Shown here one piece after another: positions 53,925 to 64,000 of a stretch of 64,000 bases of DNA. A program made the position numbers and the translations under genes. Source of the stretch: Zygnema cylindricum (lineage: Eukaryota > Streptophyta > Zygnematophyceae > Zygnematales > Zygnemataceae); the NCBI GenBank assembly GCA_037447655.1, contig JBBHKE010000221.1:136072-200071 (forward strand), written 5' to 3'. Position 1 is the stretch's first letter. The number at the start of each line of letters is the position of its first letter. Under the pieces are notes generated by a model. That model worked only from the letters and a program-made list of their open reading frames with translations. It was not told the origin of the DNA and did no database searches.

Positions 53925-54002
53925 TTGTTGCTGAAGCCTTGTTAAAGAGTGGAACAAGGGCAACGATTAGCAGCCATTGCAATGCCGTAATTGCTGTAAA
54001 AA
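53925..54002 (-). CDS. Minus-strand gene: signal or anchor exon
   Basis: Between acceptor TTTTTTCAG (minus, ending 54003) and donor GTAAGTG (53924) the sequence encodes FTAITALQWLLIVALVPLFN and KASAT, a hydrophobic core with a small-residue A-S-A site like a signal-peptide cleavage region. The phase joins the next exon (ACA A + CT makes T T C L V K). No in-frame Met lies in this exon, so a start exon should lie upstream, where a copia fragment (54045-54420) now sits. Confidence 0.5.
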
Positions 54003-54044
54003 CTGAAAAAAAAGAAAAGAAAAAAAGTAAAATCCTGAATGGTC

Positions 54045-54420
54045 AAAGTGCAAGCTCTCTCTCTCTTCTTGCTCAGATGAGAGATACTCGACCTCCATGG
54101 TGGACTGAGCAATGACCTTTTGCTGTTTGCTGCTCTAGCCGCAAGCCCTATCACCCACATACAATACATATTCAGATGTACATCTCCTCATACGAGCATC
54201 CCCATAGGTGGCATCACTCCAAGTGGTGATGTCAGTATTGTTCCCACCCAAATGCAAACATAGATCCCTTGTCCCTATAAGATATCTAAGGACTATCTTA
54301 GCTGCCTCGCAATCTTTCTTAGTGGGAGCATTCAGACTCCTACTTAGTACTCCTACAGTTGCGGCTATGTCTAGACGGGTACAATTCATGAAATATATAA
54401 GCCTACCCACTACTTGTCTA
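54045..54420 (-). pseudogene. Copia family B RNase H fragment
   Basis: Minus strand: GRLIYFMNCTRLDIAATVGV, then VLRYLIGTRDLCLHLGG, TWSDATYGDARMRRCTSEYV and a truncated STMEVEYL at the left edge. Closest in the window to 27749-28345. No RT or C-terminus. Confidence 0.88.
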
Positions 54421-54584
54421 TAAAGGATGGTCTACATAAATTTTTATCTCTTCCAGGCCATGTCGAGCGTGCCTGATTAACGTGAGGGAAGGGCCCACAG
54501 CCTGGAGTCGTTGGCATTAGAGTCGTGCAAATAAACCCGGAATGCCAATGCTTCCCAAAATGATGATCATCTTATGATACCTCC
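54421..54584. other. Junction between family B fragments
   Basis: Short unidentified stretch joining a reverse RNase H piece to a forward gag piece. Confidence 0.35.
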
Positions 54585-55520
54585 AGGGTTTACAGAAGGC
54601 AGATTCACTGAGATGCAGGTCCATCTTCAACGGAGGAGACAAAAGAAAGGGAGGTGGTGGAAAAAGGAAAGGAGAAGGAGATAGTCACACCAGTAGCAGC
54701 CGGTTCGGCATTCATGTCACCTATTCCGAGGAACAAGGAGAATGATATCGATACCTAGGACTACAACAATATGGCGGCTAAGCACTTCATCCTCCACGAT
54801 TTTACTCAAGGGCTTACATCTCCTAATTTGCAGGTAGAGAGGGCATCCGATCTTTGGGTGGCTCTCACAGAGATGTACCAAAGTGGTACGATTAAGCAAC
54901 AAAAGTTGGCTGATCAGAAAATTAAAAAGTATGTATACAAAGGGGTGAAGATGTTGGATTTTTGCAATGAGCTTGCTACACTTTTCATCAAACTAGAGAG
55001 TGCTGGAAAAGTATTGAGTGAAAAAGAAAAGGTTAACTGTTTACTGATGAAGTTACCCGATGAGTTCGAGAACATAGTGAACCGTGTGCAGGACTTGGTG
55101 GACTCAAGGTGGATTTGGAATTCAGTGGTAGGGATGAATCTCGTTCGCGAGAATGTGATTGAGATCCGAAGGGGAGGAAAGAGTGGGCAAGCCTTGGCAG
55201 CTGGAACCGATTCGAGGAACAATGATTCCAGGAAACAGGTCGGAAATTATCGAGGGGAGGGGCAGAAAAATCAGACGTAGGAGTTTGGACTAAGGACTCT
55301 CAAAGGTTTGTGCTATTTTTGTAAGAAACTAAGGCACTATATGGCTGAGTGCACTAAGTTAACCGAGCTGCGGTTAAAGGAAGGGCAGAACGGTGGACCC
55401 CCGAGAGGAAAGAAAAAGGCCCTTGTGACACAGGTACATGAGGCGAAATCCGATGACGAGGACGATGAACTTTTATTGGATGCGGAGTTAGAAGCGAAAA
55501 ACGAGGGCGAAATTCCATGA
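54585..55520 (+). pseudogene. Copia family B gag
   Basis: One frame carries YNNMAAKHFILHDFTQGLTS, DLWVALTEMYQSGTIKQQKL, MLDFCNELATLFIKLESAGK, VNCLLMKLPDEFENIVNRVQ and the zinc knuckle CYFCKKLRHYMAEC (CX2CX4HX4C, 55308 onward), then acidic KSDDEDDELLLDAELEAKNE. TAG codons at 54756 and 55278 interrupt it. It aligns with 33320-34288 (reverse) and 63364-64000. No LTR or protease is attached. Confidence 0.88.
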
Positions 55521-56459
55521 AAGAATTGAGATGGAGAGATGGAGAGACACAACCACTATATATAGGGCGTTGGGGGAGGGAGCCCATTTTCTTTTTCCAA
55601 CCGTCTTGGAGTGACCTTCCGTCAACACGTGCCAGAAAACGGATTTCCGTACGATCACTGGCACTGCAGCTTTTCTATCGGGTCATCGCAAAGCTTCACG
55701 AACGACAAAAAAAAGGAATCAGACAGTGCATGTTCAATCTCGGACCTTTGGAGATTCTCGATGAACTCTAAGGCAAAATGGTTTTTGAAAACAAAAATAC
55801 GAAAGCGTACGAAATTGCTAAAAAATGAAGTTTTTTCAGAGAACAACCCGACGGCCCTGCTGATGGAAGGTTTTCCTTCTAAAGAACGAAGGACCAAATA
55901 GAGAGGATACTAATTAGCATTGGTCCACGTAGGCAGGGAAAGATTATTCTTTTAGAAACGCTTCGCTGTGTTTGCCGGCAAATTCGTCAGCATCAAGGAA
56001 TGATTGCAAATTCGTCGGCATCAAGGGAATGATTATATTTCAAAAAAAAAGAAAATTTAATGGTTTATTTCTGTCGTATTCCTCAAAAACTTAGGCCTCA
56101 TCTCCATCAGGCGCCGTCAGTAATCCTACGGAGACGTTTAATAGCACTAATATTTCGTTCTCAGGTCGTATCAGCAATGAATCTATGGCGTACGTGCTTT
56201 CTTTCGATTGGATGCATGCAGGTTCCTGTTCTGACGTCGAGCATAGTCAAAGAATCCAAAAGTACAATATCTCAACTCATATCCGTACAACCAGCCTGAA
56301 ATAAAATTACGTGAATATACAATTTGTACGTTCGTGTTTTGCCGTTATACCAACGGTTATAGATTCCTGAGAAGAAAGCAGGCGCGGCAAATTTCGAATG
56401 TCAGTGGATGGTAGAGGACGCGTCACGACACATTATTCAACAAAGATTTTTTGGAGGTT
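55521..56459. other. No gene supported
   Basis: CTATATATAGGGCG near 55555 is TATA-like and is followed by a 96-codon open frame at 55611 without recognisable domain. Insufficient to call a gene. Confidence 0.35.
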
Positions 56460-57426
56460 TTTGTTGGATTTGATTCCCCCCTATCTGAAGGCGCGTGGCC
56501 TATGTCCGAAGGCGCGTGGCATATGCCACATGTGTCGAAAAGGGTAATTCATAGATAAACTTTTTGTTAGACTCTTGATATAGAGAGAGTGAGTCAGAGA
56601 GAAGGAAACCATGGCTGCCGCCTTGGTGGCCAAGGTGGAAGGTTGAAGCAGAAGACAGAAGATCACTTTACCAAAAATTTACTAAAAAGGTTGGACAGGC
56701 CCGGATTTGATCCTCCGTCCTATATAGTCCAGAGTAGCCTGCCGCTCTCTCCGCTAAGTCGTTGTAGAATCGTTACAGATTATGGGTATGATAATGTATT
56801 AAACAATGACGCGTCTGCTAATTCATCTAACACAAAAAATTGACGAAAAGGCACATGTGAACCGATGGCATGTGACATCATGCACGGACGGGAATCACAA
56901 CCATGTGAATATAATTGATCGGACGATCGTCGTTGTAGCCGCCATACCGGAATGGATATTTTGGCGGCTTTCAGAGGTAGCGTCACGCGATGCCACGTGG
57001 CAACATATAATTGGACACCGGAGAAGATAGGAGGAGGAACCATGGATCCCGATCTGACAAACATCACCTAGACGGCCATGGCGTACAATGGTCGCACAAG
57101 AAATACATCAACGACTCTACCTTCTTATATTATACAGTCTTCCTATTGGTCTAGGGTTTAGTAGTAGACTTCTTATTGGTCTAGGGTTTAGTAGTAGGCA
57201 GTTATGAGTAGGCAGACTAGAAATTAGTGAAATTTAGCTGCCTCTGTCTGAGAGAGCTTGTATGTAGAAAATTCATCTTTGACCATGAATAACTTACTGC
57301 TCAAGTGAGCAAAAATTCAGTAATACTTTTTGCGTCTGACTCAGGGAGTCGAGCCCTCATTGGGAAAGGGTGGTCAAAATATTTGTGTCCAGGGTGGCAT
57401 TTATTCACTGGGAAAGGAGAAGGGGC
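56460..57426 (+). mobile_element. LTR B copy 1, diverged
   Basis: LTR B landmarks in order: AACCATGGCTGCC (56608), degenerate tRNA-like module (56700-56770), GCCACGTGGCAACAT (56993), ATCTTTGACCATGAATAACT (57275) and GACTCAGGGAGTCGAGCC (57340). The left limit is uncertain. Ends in a purine run abutting copy 2. Confidence 0.6.
57411..57425 (+). other. Purine run before LTR B copy 2
   Basis: GGAAAGGAGAAGGGG, one base before TGTAG, resembles a polypurine tract, although the preceding sequence is LTR-like rather than an RNase H gene. Confidence 0.4.
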
Positions 57427-58459
57427 TGTAGAAATTCACGGTCCTTTTTTAAGTATTTTCTAGGTCTAAATAGAAATATAGAAAGAAGCCGAGGCAGTCT
57501 ACCTCTAACTTCTCTCTCCAACTCTCAAACTTGTCGCAGCCACTGAGAAATTGGAAAAGAAGCTAGAGCCATGGCTACCCAGGCTATCCAGAGATAAATA
57601 TTAGTTTATTTACAATTATGGGTTTATTTACTAAAAGAATATGTGTTGCCTCAAGGATTTGATCTTGGTACCTGCCGGACGGTAATCTGCCGGTAGCCGG
57701 TAGCCGGTAGCCTTATCCGTTAAGTCGAGACCTAGTGTTACGTACTATAGGGTTTGATATTTAATTAAACATTAACACGTAGGATTATTCATTTAACTAA
57801 AACTGTTTACCGAAGACATAGATCCATTAATGTAAAAGTACGGATTACAGTACGGATAAGAAACGAATACCGCGCATTTATTTATTACGGCTACGATTAA
57901 ATGTGAATTTAATCGGACGGCCGGAATTAAACCTCGAGATCGCGGAAGAGAATTTCGGCGGTTTTTGGTCATCGCCACATTGGATGACACGTGGCGAAAT
58001 GACATTGGATCGCGGCATCTCCGAGGATTAAGGGAGCGAATCCGGATATACCACGTGTCGACATTTAGGCCATGTGTGCAATATTCGTACAGAAAGTACA
58101 CCGACAGCTGTACTTTTGTGTACGGAGGAGTAATCTGATTGGCTCTGTACATTAGTAGATAGAGTCTGTGAGAGAGATATGACTTAGAAGAATTAGGAGA
58201 TAGGACCCTCTCTCCCAAAGAGCTTTTGTACAAAAGGTCAACTTTGACCCTCCATAACTTACTGCTCAGGGGAGCAAATTCAGAGATTCTTTTTGTTATC
58301 GACTCAGGGGAATCTTTCCTTCACAAAGGTGAAGTTGGTCAGAGTTATTGTTTGCCAGGGTGGCAGTTGTTTTTGCTGAAACACAAAGGGGTCAGGGTTA
58401 TCGTAGAGGCTTCTTTGAAGCTGTCGACTTTGAGGACTTAGGGAGGTCTTAGAGTTTCA
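57427..58459 (+). mobile_element. LTR B copy 2
   Basis: Starts TGTAGAAATTCACGG and contains GAGCCATGGCTACC, the tRNA-like module with a triple GCCGGTAG repeat (57691-57714), GACACGTGGCGAAATG, and GGTCAACTTTGACC (58236-58249) followed by ACTTACTGCTCAGGGGAGC. Ends near AGAGTTTCA. No internal region follows. Confidence 0.7.
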
Positions 58460-58982
58460 CACCCCTTTTATCTTACCAAGGATTCCCGGGCCTTTTTCCT
58501 CTGTACGGTCATTAAAGTACGGGGAAAGGAGCGCACTCGACCAGACTAGATTCTTCTATTTTCTCAACTAAATGGACCACACTTTATTTCGCGCCTAACG
58601 GAGGCCGGACGACGGAGTTACTCCGTTCCAAAGATTACCATCCTGTTACATGTGACCAGTTGCCAACTGTCCCATTGGGGGCAACATTGTGGAACGTCAC
58701 GTAACTTTTGGGATAGTCTTATAGATTTTGCTGTTGGTTATCAATAGGACGATAGTTCATGTCCACCTGTCGGGTAGAGCATTTATTTATGTGAGTCAAA
58801 GTTAGGCGTTTCACGTCAATTTAGAACTTTGTTGCTCAGGATTGTGTCATAGAAAACCGTGTGGCTTCTAATCTAGCCGGAGATAGTCGCCTAACTTTTT
58901 GCCCTGAGTGTAGTACAACCTGTTTTGTCTTATGTCCGTACGATAACAATTCCTAACCGGTGATTGGCTCCTGGTATTGCTT
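58460..58982. other. Unassigned DNA between two LTR B copies
   Basis: No coding domain or LTR landmark was recognised. Confidence 0.4.
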
Positions 58983-59725
58983 CATTTAACTGAAACTGTT
59001 TACGGGAGACATAGATCTATTAATGTAAAAGTACGGATTAGAGTACGGATAAGAAACGAATACAGCGCATTTATTTATTACGGCTACGATTAAATGTGAA
59101 TTTAATCGGACGGCCGGAATTAAACGCCGAGATCGCGGAAGAGAATTTCGGCGGTTTTTGGTCATCGCCACATTAGATGACACGTGGCGGAATGACATTG
59201 GATCGCGGCATCTCCGAGGATTAAGGGAGCGAATCCGGATATACCACGTGTCGACATTTAGGCCATGTCGTACAATGTTCGTACAGAAAATACACCGGCA
59301 GTTGTACTTTTGTGTATGGAGGAGTAATCTGATTGGCTCCGTACATCAGTAGATAGAGTCTGTGAGAGAGAAAGAACTTAGAAAAATTAGGAGATAGGAC
59401 CCTCTCTCCCAGAGAGCTTCTGTACAAAAAGTCAACTTTGACCCTCCATAACTTATTGCTCAAGGGAGTAAATTCAGAGATTCTTTTTGCTATCCACTCA
59501 GGGGAGTCTTCCCTTCACACGGGTGAAGTTGGTTAGAGTTTTTGTATGCCAGGGTGGCAGTTGTTCTTGCTGAAACACAAAGAGGTGAGGGTTATCCTAG
59601 AGGCTTTTTGGAAGCTGTCCACTCTGAGGACTTATGGAGGTCTCAAAGTTTCAGGGGGAAGCATTTTCTTAGAGGCCTTATATAAGTTGCATATTCTGTG
59701 GGCCAATGGAGGCCACAAAATTTCA
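58983..59725 (+). mobile_element. LTR B copy 3, lacking its tRNA-like 5' part
   Basis: 58983-59655 is a close direct repeat of 57787-58459 (from CATTTAACTGAAACTGTTTAC). It ends AAAATTTCA at 59725, the LTR B 3' end form. Confidence 0.75.
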
Positions 59726-59789
59726 ACATGTATGGTTTCTATCTGACATCAATTGTGGATCGTACGTGACCATTGGATGTGTAAAAATT

Positions 59790-60130
59790 TTACACGTCCA
59801 GTGTCTAGCTAGTTAGATAATATCCTCCGCCAAAGATTTTCTCGCGGCTTTCGGTGGCCACGCATCCACCTTGGCGGAAGGCACATGGCCTATGCGACGT
59901 GTAGCCGCCTGGTCGCATGTTGATTGTAGATATTTGTTTACTTTTCCATGAGGCATAAAGTTATACGTACAGGCTCATAAAATTGACCTCCTTTCAGGTC
60001 ATTTGTTGCAAACTGAAAGGTTCAACCGATGGCGTATTTGATTCTGCATACGTCGTTCAAGGTTTAAGCCAACACTCTTGAAGAATCATATCCGTCATTA
60101 AGTAAATTTTTTTTTCAAACAAAAAAATAT
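59790..60130 (+). repeat. Dispersed repeat, second copy of 19308-19660
   Basis: CAAAGATTTTCTCGCGGCTT to AAAATATTTTGGTACGG, colinear with 19308-19660 and in the same orientation. Confidence 0.75.
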
Positions 60131-61843
60131 TTTGGTACGGAATAGTACGGACGTCAATAAACAACCTCATTTTTCCCTAATGGAACTTCACCCTTAGCGC
60201 CATACCGTTTAAGTTACAACCGTACAAAGTAATCTAAAAAAGTACGGAGTACATTTTACGTCATCGTCAAACTTGGAATGTAGTGTACTACATGTTGTCG
60301 TCTCGTGTTTTTCGACCCACGGCCACGTCAATAAACGTCATCCTCAACCTTTGTATTAAAACACATCGGCGATGTTTTTTAAATAAAACCATTTTCGCTA
60401 AAAAAATAGGAACACATATCCGCACTTTTCAAATTTGTGTTTTATCGTTTGCGTCCATCAAAGTACACGATTTATTTTCTTTTGTCAAACTGCGTTCATT
60501 AGTTTTTGGGTCGCAAGATTTCGATGCCATTTTAAGGGGTTGAAAAGATATACGCCTACAAATGCCATGTGAAGTTAAAAGATGTCATAAACAATTTTGA
60601 ACAATTTTGTGTGTCAGAGATTGTAGACGTTGCCCGCCGTCACGGGCATTGTCAAAGTATACAATAGTCACACCCTTAAGTAGTAGTTTCGGACACCTGA
60701 AAACCGGGTCCATAGAATGTGCGCTAAAATACAAAGTGAGTTCGTTCACTTACAAGTACATGAAGATATACCCTAAAAGGCTTAAGATCGCTCCTTTATC
60801 ACGAGCTAGTAGTGAACTCTAGTCAATTTTATACTTTTAGTAAATTTTGTTTAGTTTTCGTTGTACGATGCACTAAAATGTACTAAAATTGTCCCTTTTA
60901 CGGTAAAAAATCCTTAAAAGATCCTTAAACGTACGGATAAAAAGATGGAAATGTACAAAACTACAGATAAATTGTACCCCAAACCCCTCAAAGTACAAAA
61001 AATGTAAGGCTATTATACTGAATATACGTTAATTTACTGAATGTACTTAAAACCCTAAAATTCCCGTTAAATAACCCTAAAAAGTAAGGAAATACAAGAA
61101 CATTGTACCTAAATGAACGGACAATTCCATACACCAAGGCTGAAAAATACGGGAATGTACCATAAAACCCTTAAAACCATAACCGTTTAAAGTACAAAAA
61201 TATAAGGGTATTGGACGTAAATGTATTAAAAATAGACGAACAAAAATATACGAGCATGTAGCCTAATAACCCTAAAATTCCCTAAGAACAAGAAAAGTAT
61301 TGGAATATAAAGAGTGAAATATAAAACCGGAAAGAAGGTACATAGTCGTACTGGATTGTGTTAATTTTTCAAAATCGTAAACGTCAATTGAACGTAGTAT
61401 TCGCACGTCATTTTCGAAAGCGAATACTGAACATAAAACCTATGGTTAAAACGTCAAAATAGTCAAAGATATTTCAATGGCAAAATTTGAATGTAAATTT
61501 TGTAAGACCGGACGAAATTAAGATTTGTAAAAGCGTACTAAAATGTCAAAGTTATACTTGCGCACTACAAAATTGTACGAGTTATAATGATGCTTTAAAA
61601 CCTAAAATCCAAACCACGAAAGTCTAAGGGGTGGCAAAGGGAGCGTAAAGGATATCCTACAACAAAGTTTTTCTCGTTGCTATTATTGGATCTGCATCCA
61701 CCATATGGCCTGCAAGACATGCGGTTTCTGGCTAGTTATACTCTTTTAGGACAGTAGCCACAAATCGAATGGAATAAACAATTGAGGCACGAATGATAAA
61801 TAACAAAATATCGCAGAGAGAATATAGGGATTATACATATATA
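60131..61843. other. GTAC-rich non-coding DNA, no gene seen
   Basis: Many GTACAAAA, GTACGG and CCCTAAAA words. No coding domain. Open frames of up to 86 codons are unsupported. Confidence 0.4.
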
Positions 61844-62090
61844 TAGTGTTGGGTATGGGGTAAATTCATATCACGATAATTTCGATATTCAATATATAGA
61901 ATATCGATCTAGCAGACTCTTCAATATATCGTACCGAACCAACATAAATTATCGCGATATAAATCGCAATATATATTTTAACAAAAAAGACAAATTGTTT
62001 GATACACCACGTACAACATGATTTTCGTTCCGTGACTTAAAATTAGTCGCCGCAAAATGTAACCAACGGAAAATTACTAATTTTGTAACA
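61844..62090 (+). mobile_element. hAT-type left end related to 39686-40507
   Basis: TAGTGTTGGGTATGGGGTAAATT then GATAATTTCGATATTCAATA, GATC.AGCAGA and ATATATCGTACC match 39686-39780 and on to GCCGCAAAATGTAACC. The right end is absent. Confidence 0.7.
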
Positions 62091-62111
62091 CTAGTACTGG
62101 CAGCAGCAATA

Positions 62112-62300
62112 CACCGCTAATCGTTATTAGTGTTAATAACACTAATTTTAACGCGGCTTTTTTCGGACTAAAATCATAAATTAGTGTTATTAACATTAAA
62201 ATATAATTAACACTAATGTGGAAAGTATTTATTTCGGGTTAACCATTTTATATTACATTCGTCAAAATTAGTGTGATGTACGAGAAGCTCGTTTACATAC
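62112..62300. mobile_element. MITE-like remnant
   Basis: CACCGCTAATCGTTATTAGTG follows TA at 62110-62111, the left end of the CACCG family. The right end (TTAGTGTGATGTA near 62275) is unclear. Confidence 0.45.
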
Positions 62301-62302
62301 AT

Positions 62303-63351
62303 TGTAGAAATTAATGGTTCTTTTTAGTATTTTCTAGGTCTAAATTATTTGCAGAAAAAAAAGCCGAGGCAGTCTGCCTCTAACTCCTCTCTTCATCTCC
62401 CACACTTGTCGCAGTCACTAAAGGTTGAAGAGGGAGATAGAGCAGTGACTGCCTACGCTATCTAGAGGGAGACAAACAGTAGATTGGTAGATTTACTAAA
62501 ATGGTACTTGACGAAACCAAGATTTGAACCTAGTACATGCCGTCCGTCAAAGTCGCCAGTAGCCGGTAGCTTTATCCAATTAGTCATAGACCAAGGTTTA
62601 CTTATATAGGGTTTAACAGATATTTAAATTGTGACGCGTGAAGAAATTCATTTAACTGAGACTATAGACGTCGCGCATGGATACAACTTTGTAAAGTACG
62701 AATTACTGTACGACTACGAAACGGATATCGCGCATTATGTTTCGACAGCGAAACAAATATCGCGCAAAGATTTATGACGGCTACGATTAAAATCCGGTTT
62801 TGATCAATGACCACGTAGGATGCCGAGATCGCGGAATAGGATTTTGGCGGTTTTCAGTCACCGCCACATTGACTGACGCGTGGCACGACAACATTGGATA
62901 ACGGCATCTCCAAGATTACAAGAACGAATCCTGATATGACATGTGTCGATTGGTTGGCAATGTCATACAAATGGCCGTACAGAAGGTACATCGGCACCTA
63001 TACCTTTCTTACGATACAGTATTTTGATTGGTGCCGTACTTTAGTAGATAAAGTTTTAGAGAGAGATCGGACTCAGGAAAAATTGATAGATAAGACCCTC
63101 TCTCCTAGAGAGCATCAGTACAAAAGGTCAAGTTTGACCCTCTATAACTTACCTGCTCAGAAGAGCAAATTCAGAGATTCTTTTTGCTATCGACTCAGGG
63201 GAGTCTTGCCTTCACAGAGGTGGAGGAGGTCAAAGTTTTTGTCTGCCTGGGTGGCTGTTATTTTTCCTAAAATATAAAGGGGTCAAGGTTATCTTAGAGG
63301 CTTCGTGTGAGCTGCTTTCTGTGAAGGGCCAATAGAGGTTTGAGAGTTGCA
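62303..63351 (+). mobile_element. 5' LTR B copy 4, attached to gag
   Basis: TGTAGAAATTAATGG to GAGAGTTGCA, 1,049 bp. It carries the CAGTGACTGCC block, the tRNA-like module (62515-62590), a TGACGCGTGGCACGAC block, GGTCAAGTTTGACC (63126-63139) and the GACTCAGGGGAGTC palindrome. A primer site and gag follow directly, so this is a 5' LTR. Confidence 0.85.
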
Positions 63352-63363
63352 GGTTAGGGGCCC
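63352..63363 (+). other. Primer binding site matching the tRNA-iMet anticodon stem-loop
   Basis: GGTTAGGGGCCC directly follows the LTR CA. It has one mismatch to GGTTATGGGCCC, the complement of the initiator tRNA-Met anticodon stem-loop. Confidence 0.7.
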
Positions 63364-64000
63364 ACCCTCTAGGGTGCCCATCTTCAATGGAACTGGCTTC
63401 ATATACTGGGAAAGTATGATGATAGGAGCTCTATGTGAGAAACGGTTTTGGGGAATAGTGAGTAAACGGGTGAGGCGTCCATCCAGTTGTGGAATCCCGT
63501 TAGGGTTTACATGAAGCACATTCACCAGAGATGCAGATCCATCTCCAACGGAGGAGACGAAAGAAAGGGAGGTGGTGGACAAAGGAAAAGAGAAAGAGAC
63601 GATCACACCGATAGCAACCGGTTCGGCATTCAAGTCACCTATTCCGAGGAGAGAGGAGAATTATACCTATACGTGGGACTACAACAATATGGCGGAAAAA
63701 CACTTCATCCTCCGCCATCTTACTCAAGGGCTTGCATCTCCTCATTTGCAGGAAGAGAGGGCATCCGATCTTTGGGTGGCTCTCATAGAGATATACCGAC
63801 GTGGTATGATTCAGCAACAGCAGTTGGCTGATCAAAAAATTAACGCGTATGTATACAAAGGGGGGAAGATGTTGGATTTTTGTAATGAGCTCGCAACCCT
63901 TTTCATGGAGCTAGAGAGTGCTGGACTGGTTGAAAGTGAAAAGATGAAGGTTAACTACTTGCTCATGAAGTTACTAGATGAGTTGGAGAACATAGTAGAC
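63364..64000 (+). pseudogene. Copia family B gag, cut by the window end
   Basis: Frame: RVPIFNGTGFIYWESMMIGA, CEKRFWGIVSKRVRRPSSCG, a TAG near 63511, then acidic SPTEETKEREVVDKGKEK, YNNMAEKHFILRHLTQGLAS, DLWVALIEIYRRGMIQQQQL and MLDFCNELATLFMELESAGL. It aligns with 54585-55080. At least one stop makes this copy non-coding for full-length gag. Protease and pol would lie to the right of the window. Confidence 0.85.

Noticed and set aside
55611-55901. 96-codon frame after a TATA-like CTATATATAGGG
   Set aside because: No recognisable domain, overlaps other frames of similar length and follows a truncated gag.
61030-61300. Interstitial telomere-like repeats (CCCTAAA words)
   Set aside because: The words are scattered singly among other sequence, not in tandem.
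31582-62590. Independent SINE insertions at each tRNA-like module
   Set aside because: The module is always at the same place and orientation inside LTR B, without its own target duplications, so it is treated as an LTR component.

Overview
This is a repeat-dominated nuclear window from a large, intron-rich plant-lineage genome. I favour a streptophyte (charophyte) alga such as Chara, or another large-genome streptophyte. The evidence is leucine-rich-repeat (LRR) exons of exactly 72 bp with plant-type LRR sequence, canonical GT-AG introns, Ty1/copia and Ty3/gypsy elements, hAT and pogo DNA transposons, many TA-flanked MITEs and no bacterial-type gene organisation. The species cannot be fixed from sequence alone. 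A run of 10 N at 51676-51685 marks an assembly gap.

Layout. 0-4.4 kb: a protein with 62-residue tandem repeats (cut by the left edge, frameshifted by a 32-bp tandem duplication), followed in splice-compatible phase by a decayed pogo/Tigger-like DDE transposase. Arrays of about 29-bp hairpin units lie in the intron and on the 3' side. 5.2-6.7 kb: purine minisatellite, then a gypsy LTR, a tRNA primer site and a gag fragment. 6.7-8.6 kb: MITEs and a 680-bp hAT-type element with a perfect 8-bp target duplication just upstream of a TATA box. 8.75-17.75 kb: an LRR protein gene with a signal-peptide exon, an LRR N-terminal cap exon and four 72-bp single-LRR exons. Its introns consist of duplicated blocks with G/A minisatellites and a solo LTR. 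No kinase domain or 3' end is visible. 17.8-22.1 kb: AT-rich low-complexity DNA and MITEs. 22.1-24.6 kb: a broken gypsy pol split by a MITE.

25-38.2 kb: nested reverse-strand retrotransposons. These are a copia gag (family C), a copia element (family B) carrying a 2.3-kb insertion, and half of another copia element (family A) sitting inside the 5' LTR of B. 39.2-40.5 kb: hAT-type elements. 41.8-47.7 kb: a structurally complete but mutated copia family A element with 5-bp target duplications, inserted in an older related LTR. 49.0-51.0 kb: a hAT transposase fragment and MITEs. 52.6-54.0 kb: exons of a minus-strand gene for a secreted or anchored cysteine-containing protein, with one frameshift. 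54.0-64.0 kb: family B gag and RNase H fragments and four family B LTR copies, the last followed by a gag that runs off the right edge.

The only host-type genes are the LRR gene and the minus-strand secreted-protein gene; the repeat protein at the left may belong to the transposon. The points most worth following are: LRR exons duplicated together with their introns, including one unit that lost its exon; copia families whose primer site matches the initiator-tRNA anticodon stem-loop rather than its 3' end; a gag reading frame that begins inside the LTR; an LTR family carrying an antisense tRNA-like module; and a MITE whose removal restores the interrupted gypsy reading frame exactly.
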